A stretch of 60,173 nucleotides of DNA from an uncultured Lachnospiraceae bacterium (GCA_946558695.1 CAMNTQ010000016.1:1-60173), one strand, 5' to 3'; positions 16,186-25,692 are shown, numbered from the stretch's first letter. Notes: generated by a model not told the origin, from the sequence alone. Made by a program: numbers and translations.

Positions 16186-16980
16186 TTGAAAACTATTATA
16201 AAAGAAATGTTTCATGACTGGAATGAAACACTTATATGGTCTTGCTTACAAGGAATAATGGGAGAAATATATACGAATTCCACAGAAGATGCGGCAATGG
16301 CAATATTAGGAGATTTTGCATTTTATGCAGGAAATCCAAGCGAGGAATTGCTTTGGCATAAACCAGAGAGCTGTAAAAAGGATTTTATTATTATGGTTCC
16401 GCAAAATGATGCATGGGCTGGGTTGATTGAAACGTGTTATGGAGATAAGGCAAAAAAAGTTACAAGGTACGCAGTTAAAAAAGAGAAAGATATATTTGAT
16501 GCAGAAAAATTAGAGCAGGCAGTATTGAGTTTGCCGGATGGTTACGAATTAAAGCTGTTGGAAGAGCAGGAATATAAAATGTGCCAGAATAATGAATGGG
16601 CGAAAGATTTGGTATCCCAATATAAAGATTATGATACATATCGAGAGTTGGGTTTGGGCGCAGTTGTTTTAAAGAATGGGGAATTGGCGGCCGGAGCTTC
16701 GTCTTACAGTACATACAGCGAAGGGATTGAAATTCAAATCGACACGAGAGAAGATCAGCGAAGGAAAGGGCTGGCATATGCGTGCGGTGCAAAGCTGATT
16801 TTGGAATGCCTGAGGAGGGGACTATATCCAAGCTGGGATGCGCAGAATACGTGGTCGGCGGCCTTGGCGGAAAAATTGGGATATCATTTTAGTCATGAAT
16901 ATATTGCTTATGAGATAAGCGGATATGACGGCTGCGTTGAGAAAGGATTAAATTCCTGCTCAGGTAATCTTCCGCTATAG
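16186..16980 (+). CDS. GNAT-family N-acetyltransferase (GNAT_acetyltran type)
   Basis: This 264-residue protein has an N-terminal region ending around KKDFIIMVPQNDAWAGLIE and a C-terminal GNAT core. The core includes the acetyl-CoA binding loop in DTREDQRRKGLAYACGAKLI (R/Q-x-x-G-x-A pattern), followed by NTWSAALAEKLGYHF. The length and the two-part layout fit the Firmicute GNAT_acetyltran group. The TTG at 16186 is chosen because GGAGG lies 7 nt upstream, whereas the ATG at 16123 has no ribosome binding site and sits at the promoter. The substrate is unknown. Confidence 0.8.
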   Translation: MKTIIKEMFHDWNETLIWSCLQGIMGEIYTNSTEDAAMAILGDFAFYAGNPSEELLWHKPESCKKDFIIMVPQNDAWAGLIETCYGDKAKKVTRYAVKKEKDIFDAEKLEQAVLSLPDGYELKLLEEQEYKMCQNNEWAKDLVSQYKDYDTYRELGLGAVVLKNGELAAGASSYSTYSEGIEIQIDTREDQRRKGLAYACGAKLILECLRRGLYPSWDAQNTWSAALAEKLGYHFSHEYIAYEISGYDGCVEKGLNSCSGNLPL

Positions 16981-17038
16981 ATTATCTGGCAGGAACAGGA
17001 ATTGATATTTATAGAAATTTTTAATGCCGTAACGAATC

Positions 17039-18217
17039 CTACTTTTTATTTGCGGCTACTTTAGACAGCATTTTTTTATGCATAACAGCCATAAGAACCA
17101 GTATCGCCAGCAAATAAATCGGAAACAGTGATACGCTGACATGATTTGCGATAAATCCGAAAATCGGCGGCATGAAACAGGTTCCCGCATAGGCAGACGC
17201 CATCTGTACGCCAATCATTGCCTGCGACTTATCTGCACCGAAATGTTCCGGTGTGGAATGTATAATTGACGGATAGACCGGGGCGCAGCCTAATCCAACC
17301 AAAATCAAACCTGACAAGGAGCTTGTTTTGTCAAACGGCAAAAGTAAAAGTACGATGCCAGACAAGATAAAGCCTTGTCCGAGCCATATCATCTGCGTAT
17401 CATTTAACTTTATCGTTAAAAATCCACTGAGAGCCCTGCCTGCTGTAATTCCCATAAAAAACAGGCTTGCAAATCCGGCGGCGGTTTCTGCTGATAATCC
17501 CCGGCGCAGCACAAGATAACTGCTTGCCCATAAACCGGCTGTCGATTCCAAAGCGCAGTAGCAAAAAAACGTAATCATGACTTCTTTTGCACCCGGAATT
17601 TTAACGATTTGCCGTAAGGAGAGAGGTTTGGCCGCTGCTTCTCCGTCCGATTGCCCTCTGTCAATATTTTCGTGTTTTTTCCATAATGGAAGACTGATAA
17701 TCAATACAGTAGTCAATACAATTTGAAGAATGGCAATATAGCGGTAACCCATATTCCAACCCCGTCCGTCAGTCAGTGCATATCCCATGATGTACGGGCC
17801 GAGCGAAGCGCCGATGCCCCACATACAATGCAGCCAGCTCATGTGTCTGCTTGCGTAATGGAGTGCAACAAAGTTATTCAAAGAAGCATCTACACTTCCG
17901 GCTCCAAGTCCGTAAGGAATAGCCCAAAAGCACAATGCGGCATAGGAATGGCTGATTGAAAACCCAAACAGTGCAATAGCTGTCATGAGCACGCTGGCAG
18001 CAGTAACCTTGCCTGTTCCGAATTTTTTTGTCAGCCTATCACTTTGCAAGCTGGAAATAATCGTTCCGACAGCGATAATCATAGAAATTCCGCCTGCATA
18101 GGAAACGGGTACAGAAAATTCTTGATACATTGTCGGCCACGCTGAACCCAATAGAGAATCTGGAAGTCCCAGACTGATAAAAGCAAGATAAATAATAACC
18201 AACAATAGTTGAAACAT
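17039..18217 (-). CDS. MFS transporter
   Basis: This 392-residue integral membrane protein has about 12 hydrophobic helices. It has the MFS A-like motif SDRLTKKFGTGKV in the loop after helix 2 and a repeat-like loop between helices 8 and 9 (GITAGRALSGFLTIKLND). The first helix contains FISLGLPDSLLGSAWP, typical of MFS members related to sugar or FucP-type permeases. The ATG at 18217 is chosen because AGGAGGACAATAAG precedes it; the longer open frame upstream overlaps the divergent araC-type gene. The regulator beside it probably controls it, and the substrate is unknown. Confidence 0.88.
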   Translation of the reverse strand: MFQLLLVIIYLAFISLGLPDSLLGSAWPTMYQEFSVPVSYAGGISMIIAVGTIISSLQSDRLTKKFGTGKVTAASVLMTAIALFGFSISHSYAALCFWAIPYGLGAGSVDASLNNFVALHYASRHMSWLHCMWGIGASLGPYIMGYALTDGRGWNMGYRYIAILQIVLTTVLIISLPLWKKHENIDRGQSDGEAAAKPLSLRQIVKIPGAKEVMITFFCYCALESTAGLWASSYLVLRRGLSAETAAGFASLFFMGITAGRALSGFLTIKLNDTQMIWLGQGFILSGIVLLLLPFDKTSSLSGLILVGLGCAPVYPSIIHSTPEHFGADKSQAMIGVQMASAYAGTCFMPPIFGFIANHVSVSLFPIYLLAILVLMAVMHKKMLSKVAANKK

Positions 18218-18268
18218 CTTATTGTCCTCCTGTGTTTTGTTTATCAAAAGAATACCGTCAAATAACAC

Positions 18269-18297
18269 TTGATACAATACATTTTCAGACATATAAT
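18269..18297 (+). promoter_or_regulatory. Promoter of the AraC-type gene
   Basis: TTGATA (18269-18274), a 17-nt spacer and a perfect TATAAT (18292-18297) lie in the divergent gap between the MFS and AraC-type genes, about 35 nt before the regulator start. Confidence 0.65.
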
Positions 18298-18332
18298 ATA
18301 AAAAAACCGCCAAATAAAAAGGGAGAAAAAAT

Positions 18333-19238
18333 ATGGCATTACAAGAATGCGGATTAAACTTAAACAAAGTATCAAAAGAACTCCAACCGCATGGGAGCCT
18401 TGAATTTCCTTGCGCCGGCTATTCCTCTTACCATACGGGCAGACCGGAAGATATCATCCCGTGGCATTGGCATGAGGAAATGGAAATTGTGTACATAGTA
18501 GATGGACAGATGAAAGTAAGAATACCGACAAATACTTTTCTTTTAGAAAAAGAGGATTGTGTAATTATCAATTCAAATATTCTTCATTACGCTGAAACTG
18601 TTACAGAATGCGAACTGCACTCCCTTGTTTTCAGCCCGGCACTCGTTACCGGAAGCGAGGATTTTGTATTTGCAAAAAAGTATATGCAGCCGCTGTTAAC
18701 TTGCAATAGTTTTTCCTGTTATTATATAAAAGCAGGGAGCAATGAAAACGTGGCGGACTGGTTTAACTGTGCGTTTGATGCTTTTGCAAAAGATTGTTAT
18801 GGATATGAATTTATTGTGCGGGAAAATTTATCCCGTATCTGTCTTTTTTTATATGGGGAATTTAACCCGCGGACAGATATGCAAAATGCTTTGCTGAATC
18901 AAGACAATCTTCGTATCCGTAAAATGCTTGCCTATATTCATAAGAACTATGCTGATGATATATCTCTGCCGGCAATTTCAAGAGCCGCCGGTATTAGTGA
19001 AAGGGAATGTCTGCGCTGTTTTAAGAGAACAATCCAGTTTTCCCCTATTCAGTATCTGTTAAAGTACCGGGTTATGAAGGGGGCTGAAAGGCTGCTTGGA
19101 AATCCGGCAGAAAGTATATCAGAAACCGCAACTCTGTGCGGCTTTGACAGTCCAAGCAATTTCGCTAAAGTGTTTAAGCGTTTCTATAATTGTACGCCCC
19201 GGGAATACAGAAATTTAAATAGGAATGGAGAAATATAA
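18333..19238 (+). CDS. AraC-family regulator with cupin sensor domain
   Basis: This 301-residue protein has an N-terminal cupin-type sensor (IPWHWHEEMEIVYIVDGQMKVRI, about 50-72, with the metal or ligand site His residues). The C-terminal AraC DNA-binding domain spans about 200-298, with two helix-turn-helices (ISLPAISRAAGISERECLRCFKR and ISETATLCGFDSPSNFAKVFKR) and the terminal TPREYR signature. GGGAGAAAAAAT precedes the ATG. It is divergent from the MFS transporter and is its likely activator. Its ligand is unknown. Confidence 0.92.
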   Translation: MALQECGLNLNKVSKELQPHGSLEFPCAGYSSYHTGRPEDIIPWHWHEEMEIVYIVDGQMKVRIPTNTFLLEKEDCVIINSNILHYAETVTECELHSLVFSPALVTGSEDFVFAKKYMQPLLTCNSFSCYYIKAGSNENVADWFNCAFDAFAKDCYGYEFIVRENLSRICLFLYGEFNPRTDMQNALLNQDNLRIRKMLAYIHKNYADDISLPAISRAAGISERECLRCFKRTIQFSPIQYLLKYRVMKGAERLLGNPAESISETATLCGFDSPSNFAKVFKRFYNCTPREYRNLNRNGEI

Positions 19239-19266
19239 CGCCGCTCCGTCCTGTTGGTGAGCGGCG
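19239..19266 (+). terminator. GC-rich hairpin after the AraC-type gene
   Basis: CGCCGCTC (19239-19246) pairs perfectly with GAGCGGCG (19259-19266), starting right after the stop codon. The U-tract is poor (CCGTATTG), so it may act more as an mRNA 3' end stabiliser than as a strong terminator. Confidence 0.45.
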
Positions 19267-19293
19267 CCGTATTGTTCCAAAGTCATCAATTCC

Positions 19294-19386
19294 ATGAAGC
19301 AGCTGGATGATGATATGTTGAACATTCCCCTGTTTATGGCTGATCAGGCGGACCGGTTGATTGGATTGGCATTAAAACAGCGGTGA
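19294..19386 (+). pseudogene. Short 3' gene fragment
   Basis: A 30-residue coding-like frame (MKQLDDDMLNIPLFMADQAD..., stop at 19384-19386) has no ribosome binding site and looks like the helical C-terminus of a lost gene. It fills part of the gap between the AraC-type and DUF2130 genes. The assignment is weak. Confidence 0.25.
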
Positions 19387-19418
19387 GTTGATGTATGACA
19401 AAGGAGGAGATTACTACT

Positions 19419-20648
19419 ATGCAGGAGATTAAGTGTCCCAATTGCGGAGAGGTTTTTGCAGTGGATGAGTCAGGGTACGCCCGGATTCTTCAGCAGGTCA
19501 GAGATAAAGAATTTGAAAAAGAGCTTAAACGCCGGGAAGATGATCTTGCCGGGATGAAGGAGAACGAGCTGAAGCTTGCGAGAATGGAGCAGAAGGAGGA
19601 ATTTAACAAACAGCTTTTAATAAAAGAAGCAGAGATATCCGAAAAAGATCAGGTGATCGGACAGCTGAAGGCTCAGATTTCAGGAAGTGAGACAGAGAAA
19701 AAGCTTGCAGTCAGCGAGATCGTCAATGAGAAGGAAAAAGAGCTTTCTAAAAAGGAGGCGGAGATTGAAAAGTTAAGGGGACAGTTGTCAAATAAGGCGG
19801 CGGAAAGTGAACTGAAGGCGCAGTCCATGCAAAGACAGTATGAGGAAAGGCTGAAGCTTAAGGATGAGCAGATTGAATATTACAAGGACTTCAAGGCAAG
19901 ACAATCTACGAAGATGGTAGGCGAGAGCCTTGAGCAGCACTGTCTGACACAGTTTAATTCTCTGAGGATGACTGCATTTCCCAATGCTTACTTTGAAAAG
20001 GATAACGATGTAAGGTCGGGAAGCAAAGGGGATTTCATCTTTAGAGAAGAGATAGATGGAGTGGAGTTCATATCCATTATGTTTGAGATGAAAAATGAGA
20101 TGGATGAGACTGCCGCCAAACATAAGAACGAGGACTTTTTTAAAGAGCTTGACAAGGACCGGCGTGAAAAGAAGTGTGAGTATGCTGTGCTGGTTTCCTT
20201 GCTTGAAATTGATAACGAGCTTTATAATAATGGAATCGTAGATGTTTCTTACAAATATGAAAAAATGTATGTGATCCGTCCTCAGTTTTTCATCCCGATG
20301 ATAACCCTGTTAAGGAATGCGGCGCTGAATTCACTGCAATACCGGAAGGAATTAGAGGTGGCAAAGCATCAGCAGATTGATGTTCTTCATTTTGAAGAAA
20401 ATATGAATGCCTTTAAAGAAGGATTTGCCCGCAATTACAGGATAGCAAGCAATAAATTTAAGACAGCTGTCGAAGAGATCGATAAGACTATCTCACATTT
20501 GCAAAAGACAAAAGAGGCGCTGCTTTCCTCGGAGAATAATCTCCGCCTGGCCAATAATAAGGCGGAAGATCTGAGTATTAAAAGACTGACAAAAAATGCG
20601 CCGTCAGTGAAAGAGATGTTTGATGATCTGGATGTGAACGACGGTTAA
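19419..20648 (+). CDS. DUF2130 domain protein with long coiled coil
   Basis: This 409-residue protein begins with a zinc-ribbon-like IKCPNCGEVF, followed by a long charged coiled coil (about 20-175). The DUF2130 core contains GESLEQHC, GDFIFRE and ISIMFEMKNEMD, a layout resembling a PD-(D/E)XK nuclease fold (D...E-x-K). The C-terminal part is again helical. DUF2130 proteins are thought to be DNA-associated, possibly nucleases, but no activity is established to my knowledge. AAAGGAGG lies 11 nt before the ATG at 19419. An ATG 24 nt earlier is possible but lacks a ribosome binding site. Confidence 0.85.
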   Translation: MQEIKCPNCGEVFAVDESGYARILQQVRDKEFEKELKRREDDLAGMKENELKLARMEQKEEFNKQLLIKEAEISEKDQVIGQLKAQISGSETEKKLAVSEIVNEKEKELSKKEAEIEKLRGQLSNKAAESELKAQSMQRQYEERLKLKDEQIEYYKDFKARQSTKMVGESLEQHCLTQFNSLRMTAFPNAYFEKDNDVRSGSKGDFIFREEIDGVEFISIMFEMKNEMDETAAKHKNEDFFKELDKDRREKKCEYAVLVSLLEIDNELYNNGIVDVSYKYEKMYVIRPQFFIPMITLLRNAALNSLQYRKELEVAKHQQIDVLHFEENMNAFKEGFARNYRIASNKFKTAVEEIDKTISHLQKTKEALLSSENNLRLANNKAEDLSIKRLTKNAPSVKEMFDDLDVNDG

Positions 20649-20752
20649 ATTTGATGAGCGCTATTTAACTCCGGCTCAATTGTGGAAGTTCTGATTATCT
20701 GGTATGATTAAATCAGCAAAGGCCAATGCAATAAACGAAGAGGAGATAGTAT

Positions 20753-21784
20753 ATGCAGTTAGGCGAAGTGGTCAGAACATACAGAAAAAATAAAAATATG
20801 ACGCAGGAGGAGATGGCGGGCAGGCTCGGAGTAACCGCTTCTGCAGTGAATAAATGGGAGAATGGTAATTCACTTCCAGATATTATGCTGTTGGCTCCGA
20901 TTGCAAGGTTACTTAATATCTCATTAGATACGCTATTGTCTTTTCAGGAGGAGCTGACGGAGAGTGAAATTAACGAAATTGTCTGTGAGGTGCAGCGGCG
21001 ATTAAAAGAAGAGACATATGATGAAGCATTTTGCTGGGCGAAGAAAAGGCTTGAGCAGTATCCCAATTGCGAGCAGTTAATCTGGCAGTTGGCGGTGGTT
21101 CTTGATGCTCAGCGTTTGTTTCAGAATATTCCTGATAATCAGGATTATGACGAATATCTATGCTCATTATATATCCGTGTGCAAAACAGTGAGGATGAGA
21201 TGATGCGCAGCGCAGCGGCGGATTCCTTGTTTGGCTTTTATATGCGGAGGGAACAGTATGACAGAGCAGAAGAGTGTCTGAACTATTTTTCTGAGCAGAA
21301 TCCGGAGAGAAAGAGGAAGCAGGCGCAGCTTTTTTGCGAGACAGATCGGCTGTGGGAGGCTCACAAAGCGTATGAGGAACTGCTGTTTTCGGGGTATCAG
21401 ATGCTGAGTGTGACACTTAACGGGATGTACAGGCTGGCAATACGGGAAAACGACAAGGAGAGAGCGCATATGCTTGCCGCAAAGCAGGAAGAAGCGGCAG
21501 CATGTTTTGAAATGGGAAGATATTACGAGGTTTCAGGCAGGCTTGACATAGCCACATCCTTGCGGGATGCAGGGGCTATCGTGGAGATAGCCAAGGAGAT
21601 GATCTCCAGCGTGGAAGAGATTGACAGCTTTCAAAGATCTCCGCTTTATAAGCATATGGAGTTCAAAAAAATAAGTGAAGAATTTAAGGCGGAACTGAAA
21701 GAAAACCTGCTTCAGTGTTTCCGGGACGAAGAGAGCTATGGCTTTTTGAAAGATTATAAGGAATGGCAGGAGTTATTGTTATAA
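20753..21784 (+). CDS. XRE regulator with TPR-like C-terminal domain
   Basis: This 343-residue protein has an N-terminal Cro/C1 helix-turn-helix (MTQEEMAGRLGVTASAVNKWENG, residues 16-38). The rest is an all-helical TPR-like array (repeating WAKKRLEQYPN, YDRAEECLNYF, AHKAYEELLFSGY) of the sort that senses a peptide or partner protein. GAGGAGATAGTAT precedes the ATG. Its 3' end overlaps the convergent MgtC-like gene by 6 nt. The target genes and signal are unknown. Confidence 0.87.
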   Translation: MQLGEVVRTYRKNKNMTQEEMAGRLGVTASAVNKWENGNSLPDIMLLAPIARLLNISLDTLLSFQEELTESEINEIVCEVQRRLKEETYDEAFCWAKKRLEQYPNCEQLIWQLAVVLDAQRLFQNIPDNQDYDEYLCSLYIRVQNSEDEMMRSAAADSLFGFYMRREQYDRAEECLNYFSEQNPERKRKQAQLFCETDRLWEAHKAYEELLFSGYQMLSVTLNGMYRLAIRENDKERAHMLAAKQEEAAACFEMGRYYEVSGRLDIATSLRDAGAIVEIAKEMISSVEEIDSFQRSPLYKHMEFKKISEEFKAELKENLLQCFRDEESYGFLKDYKEWQELLL

Positions 21785-22504
21785 TTCTTCTACAAACAGA
21801 ACGCCTTTTTCATGTGCCAGAACTTCAATCATCTCTGTGTGGGTACGGTTCACCTCGCTGGAGACAGTTACGATATAGCTGAGCGTTTGTTGTTTGCCGT
21901 CAGGATCATGCCAGCTGTATCCTCTGCTGATCTGGATATTATGTACTTCAATCTGGTGGTCTTTGGCGTATTGCAGAAATTCGCTGAAGCCGCCTTTTTT
22001 TGTGTTGTATTCAATATAAAGATCCAGATATCTTGACTTTTTGCGAAGCCAGATGTCAAATTTTAATAGACCCGATACGGTAAATGCGATTGCGATTCCG
22101 CCAAAAATCGCACCCTCGTAGAAGCCGATCCCGATTGCCAGACCGCTGCAGGCCGCTGTCCACAGACCAGCTGCAGTTGTGATTCCCATAATCTTGTTTC
22201 TGCCGGTCAACACGATCGTCCCGGCGCCCAAAAAACCGACTCCGCTGATCACCTGTGCGCCGAGCCGCATAGGATCTCCAGTCTGATAGGTGATATATAC
22301 GTACTGATTCGTCATCATGACTAAAGCGGAACCGAGACATACTAAGATATAGGTACGAAGCCCTGCCGGACGGTTCTTCTTGCCGCGTTCCATTCCAAGA
22401 ATGCCTCCGACAAGAACGGACAGGCAGATTCTGAGCAGAATTGACGCGTGATTCAAATCTCTGAGATGAACCATCATATTTTCTAAAAAATTCCATCCGT
22501 TCAT
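21779..22504 (-). CDS. MgtC/SapB family membrane protein
   Basis: This 241-residue protein has the MgtC N-terminal membrane region with about five helices and the family signature GGILGMERGKKNRPAGLRTYILVCLGSAL. Further landmarks are QVISGVGFLGAGTI and GITTAAGLWTAACSGLAIGIG. A cytosolic ACT-like C-terminal domain spans about 165-241. MgtC proteins modulate ATP synthase or membrane energetics and magnesium starvation survival. The ATG at 22504 is preferred because GGAG lies 9 nt upstream. It is divergent from the NAD operon. Confidence 0.9.
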   Translation of the reverse strand: MNGWNFLENMMVHLRDLNHASILLRICLSVLVGGILGMERGKKNRPAGLRTYILVCLGSALVMMTNQYVYITYQTGDPMRLGAQVISGVGFLGAGTIVLTGRNKIMGITTAAGLWTAACSGLAIGIGFYEGAIFGGIAIAFTVSGLLKFDIWLRKKSRYLDLYIEYNTKKGGFSEFLQYAKDHQIEVHNIQISRGYSWHDPDGKQQTLSYIVTVSSEVNRTHTEMIEVLAHEKGVLFVEEL

Positions 22505-22588
22505 GTTGGCTTTCTCCTTTTCTTTCGCAGGTTTCTTCCAAAAAACTTTCGTAAATCCTTCACACATTTGCCGAAATATTCTATTTAA

Positions 22589-22617
22589 TTTATAGCATGA
22601 ATTTCCGTATAAAACAA
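22589..22617 (-). promoter_or_regulatory. Promoter of the mgtC-like gene
   Basis: On the minus strand TTGTTT (22617-22612), a 17-nt spacer and TATAAA (22594-22589) lie about 85 nt upstream of the start codon. Confidence 0.5.
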
Positions 22618-22654
22618 GAATAAGCAAAAAGAATAAAGAATCAATTTATGTGTC

Positions 22655-22683
22655 TTGTCATATGTAAATATATATGCTATACT
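22655..22683 (+). promoter_or_regulatory. Promoter of the nadABC-niaR operon with possible NiaR half-site
   Basis: TTGTCA (22655-22660), a 17-nt spacer and TATACT (22678-22683) lie about 49 nt before nadA. TGTGTCT at 22649-22655, touching the -35, matches half of the ACAC/GTGT-type operator described for NiaR repressors. A good second half is not evident, so operator assignment is tentative. Confidence 0.65.
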
Positions 22684-22731
22684 GTGCCGGGATATTAGAA
22701 ATCGTTGTGATTTTACAGGAGGATTATAAAA

Positions 22732-23637
22732 ATGACGATCACGGAAGAGATACAGGCTCTGAAGAAAGAGAAGAACGCAGTGATTCTGGCACATTATTAT
22801 GTAGCCCCTCAAGTACAGGAGATTGCGGATTACATAGGTGATTCTTATTATCTGAGCAAAGTGGCTTCAGAAACCGGAGCGGGGACGATTGTATTCTGCG
22901 GTGTGTCTTTTATGGGGGAGAGTGCGAAAGCTCTGAATCCGGAAAAGACTGTGCTTATGCCGGATATCAGTGCGGACTGCCCTATGGCGCATATGGCAGA
23001 TGCAGAGACCATTAAAAACATGCGCGAAAAGTATGAAGATCTGGCAGTGGTATGTTACATTAATTCCACGGCGGAACTTAAGAGGCACTCAGACGTGTGC
23101 GTAACGTCTGCAAATGCGGTTAAGATTGTGAAAGCGCTTCCTAATAAGAATATATTTTTTATTCCGGATAGAAATCTTGCGCATTTTATCGCAGAGCAGA
23201 TACCTGAGAAGAATTTTATCTATAATGAAGGGTATTGCCCAACTCACGATAAGATGCAGACTGAGGAAATACAGAAAGCAAAATCAGAACATCCGGATGC
23301 GAAAGTGCTGGCCCATCCGGAATGCCCGAAGACAGTACTTCGGATGGCTGATTATGTGGGCAGTACATCCGGTATAATAAAATATGCGACAGAGAGCAAA
23401 GATACAGAATTTATAGTCTGTACAGAGGAAGGAGTTTCTTACGAGCTTACGCAGAGGAATCCTGACAAGAAATTCTATTTTACAGATACGCTTCCTGTCT
23501 GCCCTGATATGAAGCTGATCACGCTTAAGAAGGTACTTCATGTGTTAAAGACCGAAGATAACGAAGTGCATATGGAGTCTGGACTTGCACAAGAGACAAG
23601 ACAGCCGCTTAATAAGATGCTGGAGCTTGCAAAATAG
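22732..23637 (+). CDS. nadA: Quinolinate synthase
   Basis: NadA condenses iminoaspartate with dihydroxyacetone phosphate to quinolinate, the second step of de novo NAD synthesis, using a 4Fe-4S cluster. The 301-residue protein has the family landmarks AHYYVAPQVQEIADYIGDSYYLSK, FCGVSFMGESAK, INSTAELK and HPECP. The cluster Cys residues fall in VVFCGVSF-like, CPTHDK/HPECPKTV and LPVCPDM contexts. AGGAGGATTATAAA precedes the ATG. It is the first gene of the nad operon. Confidence 0.97.
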   Translation: MTITEEIQALKKEKNAVILAHYYVAPQVQEIADYIGDSYYLSKVASETGAGTIVFCGVSFMGESAKALNPEKTVLMPDISADCPMAHMADAETIKNMREKYEDLAVVCYINSTAELKRHSDVCVTSANAVKIVKALPNKNIFFIPDRNLAHFIAEQIPEKNFIYNEGYCPTHDKMQTEEIQKAKSEHPDAKVLAHPECPKTVLRMADYVGSTSGIIKYATESKDTEFIVCTEEGVSYELTQRNPDKKFYFTDTLPVCPDMKLITLKKVLHVLKTEDNEVHMESGLAQETRQPLNKMLELAK

Positions 23638-23654
23638 CGGCGGGGGATGGTAAA

Positions 23655-24815
23655 ATGGATAAAGAGACAGATGTAGTAATTGCGGGGACAGGCGTAGGGG
23701 GGCTTTTTACAGCCTTGAATCTTCCTCGGGATACACAGATTATTATGATAACAAAGTCGGATCTTAAAAGCAGCGATTCCTTTCTCGCACAGGGCGGTAT
23801 TTGTGTCATGCGGGATGAGGAAGACTATGACGGATATTTTGAAGATACTATGCGGGCCGGGCATTATGAGAACCGGAAAGAATCTGTGGATATTATGCTG
23901 CGCGGTTCCAGAGAAGTCATTGATGCGCTGGTAGGATATGGGGCGGAGTTTGCCAGAGAGAATGGTGAGTTTCTATATACGAGAGAGGGAGCGCATTCAA
24001 GACCGCGGATTCTGTTCCATGAGGATATCACCGGAGAAGAGATTACAAGCAAGCTTCTGGCAGAGGTAAAGAGATGTCAGAACATAACGACTTGCGAATA
24101 TACAACAATGACAGATATTATAGAAGAGGATGGCGTGTGCCGCGGGATTACAGTGCGGACAAAGGAGAATGAGCAATTTAATATTTTTGCTCAAAATACT
24201 GTTTTAGCAACGGGAGGAATCGGCGGACGTTATCAGCACTCCACGAATTTTCCGCATCTGACGGGAGATGCGCTGGATATTGCCAAGGAACATAATATCC
24301 GCATGGATAACATGGATTATGTACAGTTTCATCCGACGACACTTTATTCGGAAAAGGCAGGGAGGAGATTCCTGATTTCCGAGTCGGTGCGGGGCGAGGG
24401 CGCCGTACTCTATAATAAGAAGAAAGAGCGGTTTGTTAATGAACTGCTTCCGAGGGATGTGGTGGCGGAAGCAATCTGCCGGCAGATGAAAGAAGATGGG
24501 ACGGATTATGTGTGGCTGTCTATGGAATATATAGAGAAAGAGGTCATTTTAAATCATTTTCCCCACATTTATAAGCACTGTCTGGAGGAAGGATATGATG
24601 TAACCCGCGAATGTATTCCGGTAGTTCCGGCGCAGCACTATTTTATGGGAGGAATCTGGGTGGATTCAGACAGCCGGACTTCTATGAAGCGGTTGTTTGC
24701 GGTTGGAGAGACAAGCTGTAACGGCGTGCACGGAGCGAACAGGCTGGCGAGCAATTCTCTGCTAGAGAGTCTTGTGTTTGCAAAACGTGCGGCGGAAAAG
24801 ATAAAAGAAAAATAG
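23655..24815 (+). CDS. nadB: L-aspartate oxidase, short form
   Basis: This flavoenzyme oxidises L-aspartate to iminoaspartate, the substrate of NadA. The 386-residue protein has the N-terminal FAD dinucleotide fold (IAGTGVGGLFTALNL), the SFLAQGGI flavin loop, HSRPRILFHEDITGEEI, and the active-site HPTTL and SESVRGEGAVL segments. It ends soon after GANRLASNSLLESLVFAKRAAEKI. The C-terminal helical domain found in about 510-540 residue NadB proteins is absent. Short forms are common in Clostridia, so this is probably functional. It lies 17 nt after nadA. Confidence 0.94.
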   Translation: MDKETDVVIAGTGVGGLFTALNLPRDTQIIMITKSDLKSSDSFLAQGGICVMRDEEDYDGYFEDTMRAGHYENRKESVDIMLRGSREVIDALVGYGAEFARENGEFLYTREGAHSRPRILFHEDITGEEITSKLLAEVKRCQNITTCEYTTMTDIIEEDGVCRGITVRTKENEQFNIFAQNTVLATGGIGGRYQHSTNFPHLTGDALDIAKEHNIRMDNMDYVQFHPTTLYSEKAGRRFLISESVRGEGAVLYNKKKERFVNELLPRDVVAEAICRQMKEDGTDYVWLSMEYIEKEVILNHFPHIYKHCLEEGYDVTRECIPVVPAQHYFMGGIWVDSDSRTSMKRLFAVGETSCNGVHGANRLASNSLLESLVFAKRAAEKIKEK

Positions 24816-24840
24816 AAGCAAAGAGAGGAGCGGATTTGCG

Positions 24841-25692
24841 ATGAATGATATTACAATGCGCCTGCAGGCAGACCATCTGATCATGGAGGCGCTGAAAGAA
24901 GATATTTCCAGCGAGGATGTCACGACGAATTCTGTGATGAAAGAGGCTGCGGCAGGCGAGGTGGAGCTGATCTGCAAACAGGATGGGATCATAGCAGGAC
25001 TGGAGGTATTTCGGAGAGTTTTTGAACTGTTAGATGAAAAAACAGAGATCACATTTTGCTGTAAAGACGGTGACGCGGTGTCGAAGGGGCAGAAGATGGG
25101 ATTCCTTAAGGGTGATATCCGTGTGCTGCTTTCCGGAGAGCGGGTGGCGCTTAATTACCTGCAGAGAATGAGCGGGATTGCTACTTATACTCATTCTCTA
25201 GCAAAGCTTCTGGAGGGAAGTAAGACGAAGCTTTTGGATACAAGGAAGACAACTCCCAATATGCGTATTTTTGAAAAATACGCGGTGCGCGTCGGGGGCG
25301 GTTACAATCACCGCTACAACCTTTCTGATGGGGTGCTGTTAAAGGACAACCACATCGGGGCGGCGGGCAGCGTGACGAAGGCTGTCGAGATGGCGAAGGC
25401 TTATGCGCCCTTTGTCCGTAAGATTGAGGTGGAGACGGAGAATCTTGACATGGTGAAAGAGGCTGTGGAGGCGGGCGCAGACATTATCATGCTTGACAAT
25501 ATGTCGCCGGAGGAGATGAAACAAGCGATAGAGTTAATCGGCAAAAGGGCAGAGACAGAGTGTTCAGGAAATGTGACAAAGGAAAACATCGAACGTTTGA
25601 TTTCTCTTGGAGTAGATTATATTTCCAGCGGCGCGCTGACGCACTCGGCGCCGATTTTAGACATCTCTCTGAAAAATCTTCATGCAGTCTGA
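24841..25692 (+). CDS. nadC: Nicotinate-nucleotide diphosphorylase (carboxylating)
   Basis: NadC converts quinolinate and PRPP to nicotinate mononucleotide with loss of CO2, the third step of the pathway. The 283-residue protein shows EDISSEDVTTN at the N-terminus, GERVALNYLQRMSGIAT, the substrate-binding LDTRKTTPNMR and YAVRVGGGYNHRYNLSDGVLLKDNHI. The barrel end has IMLDNMSPEEM and SSGALTHSAPILDISLK. It follows nadB by 25 nt with GAGGAG upstream of the ATG. Confidence 0.97.
   Translation: MNDITMRLQADHLIMEALKEDISSEDVTTNSVMKEAAAGEVELICKQDGIIAGLEVFRRVFELLDEKTEITFCCKDGDAVSKGQKMGFLKGDIRVLLSGERVALNYLQRMSGIATYTHSLAKLLEGSKTKLLDTRKTTPNMRIFEKYAVRVGGGYNHRYNLSDGVLLKDNHIGAAGSVTKAVEMAKAYAPFVRKIEVETENLDMVKEAVEAGADIIMLDNMSPEEMKQAIELIGKRAETECSGNVTKENIERLISLGVDYISSGALTHSAPILDISLKNLHAV

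Noticed and set aside
17039-18367. Longer MFS protein starting inside the AraC-type gene
   Set aside because: The extra 50 residues are antisense to the divergent regulator, and a strong AGGAGG marks the ATG at 18217.
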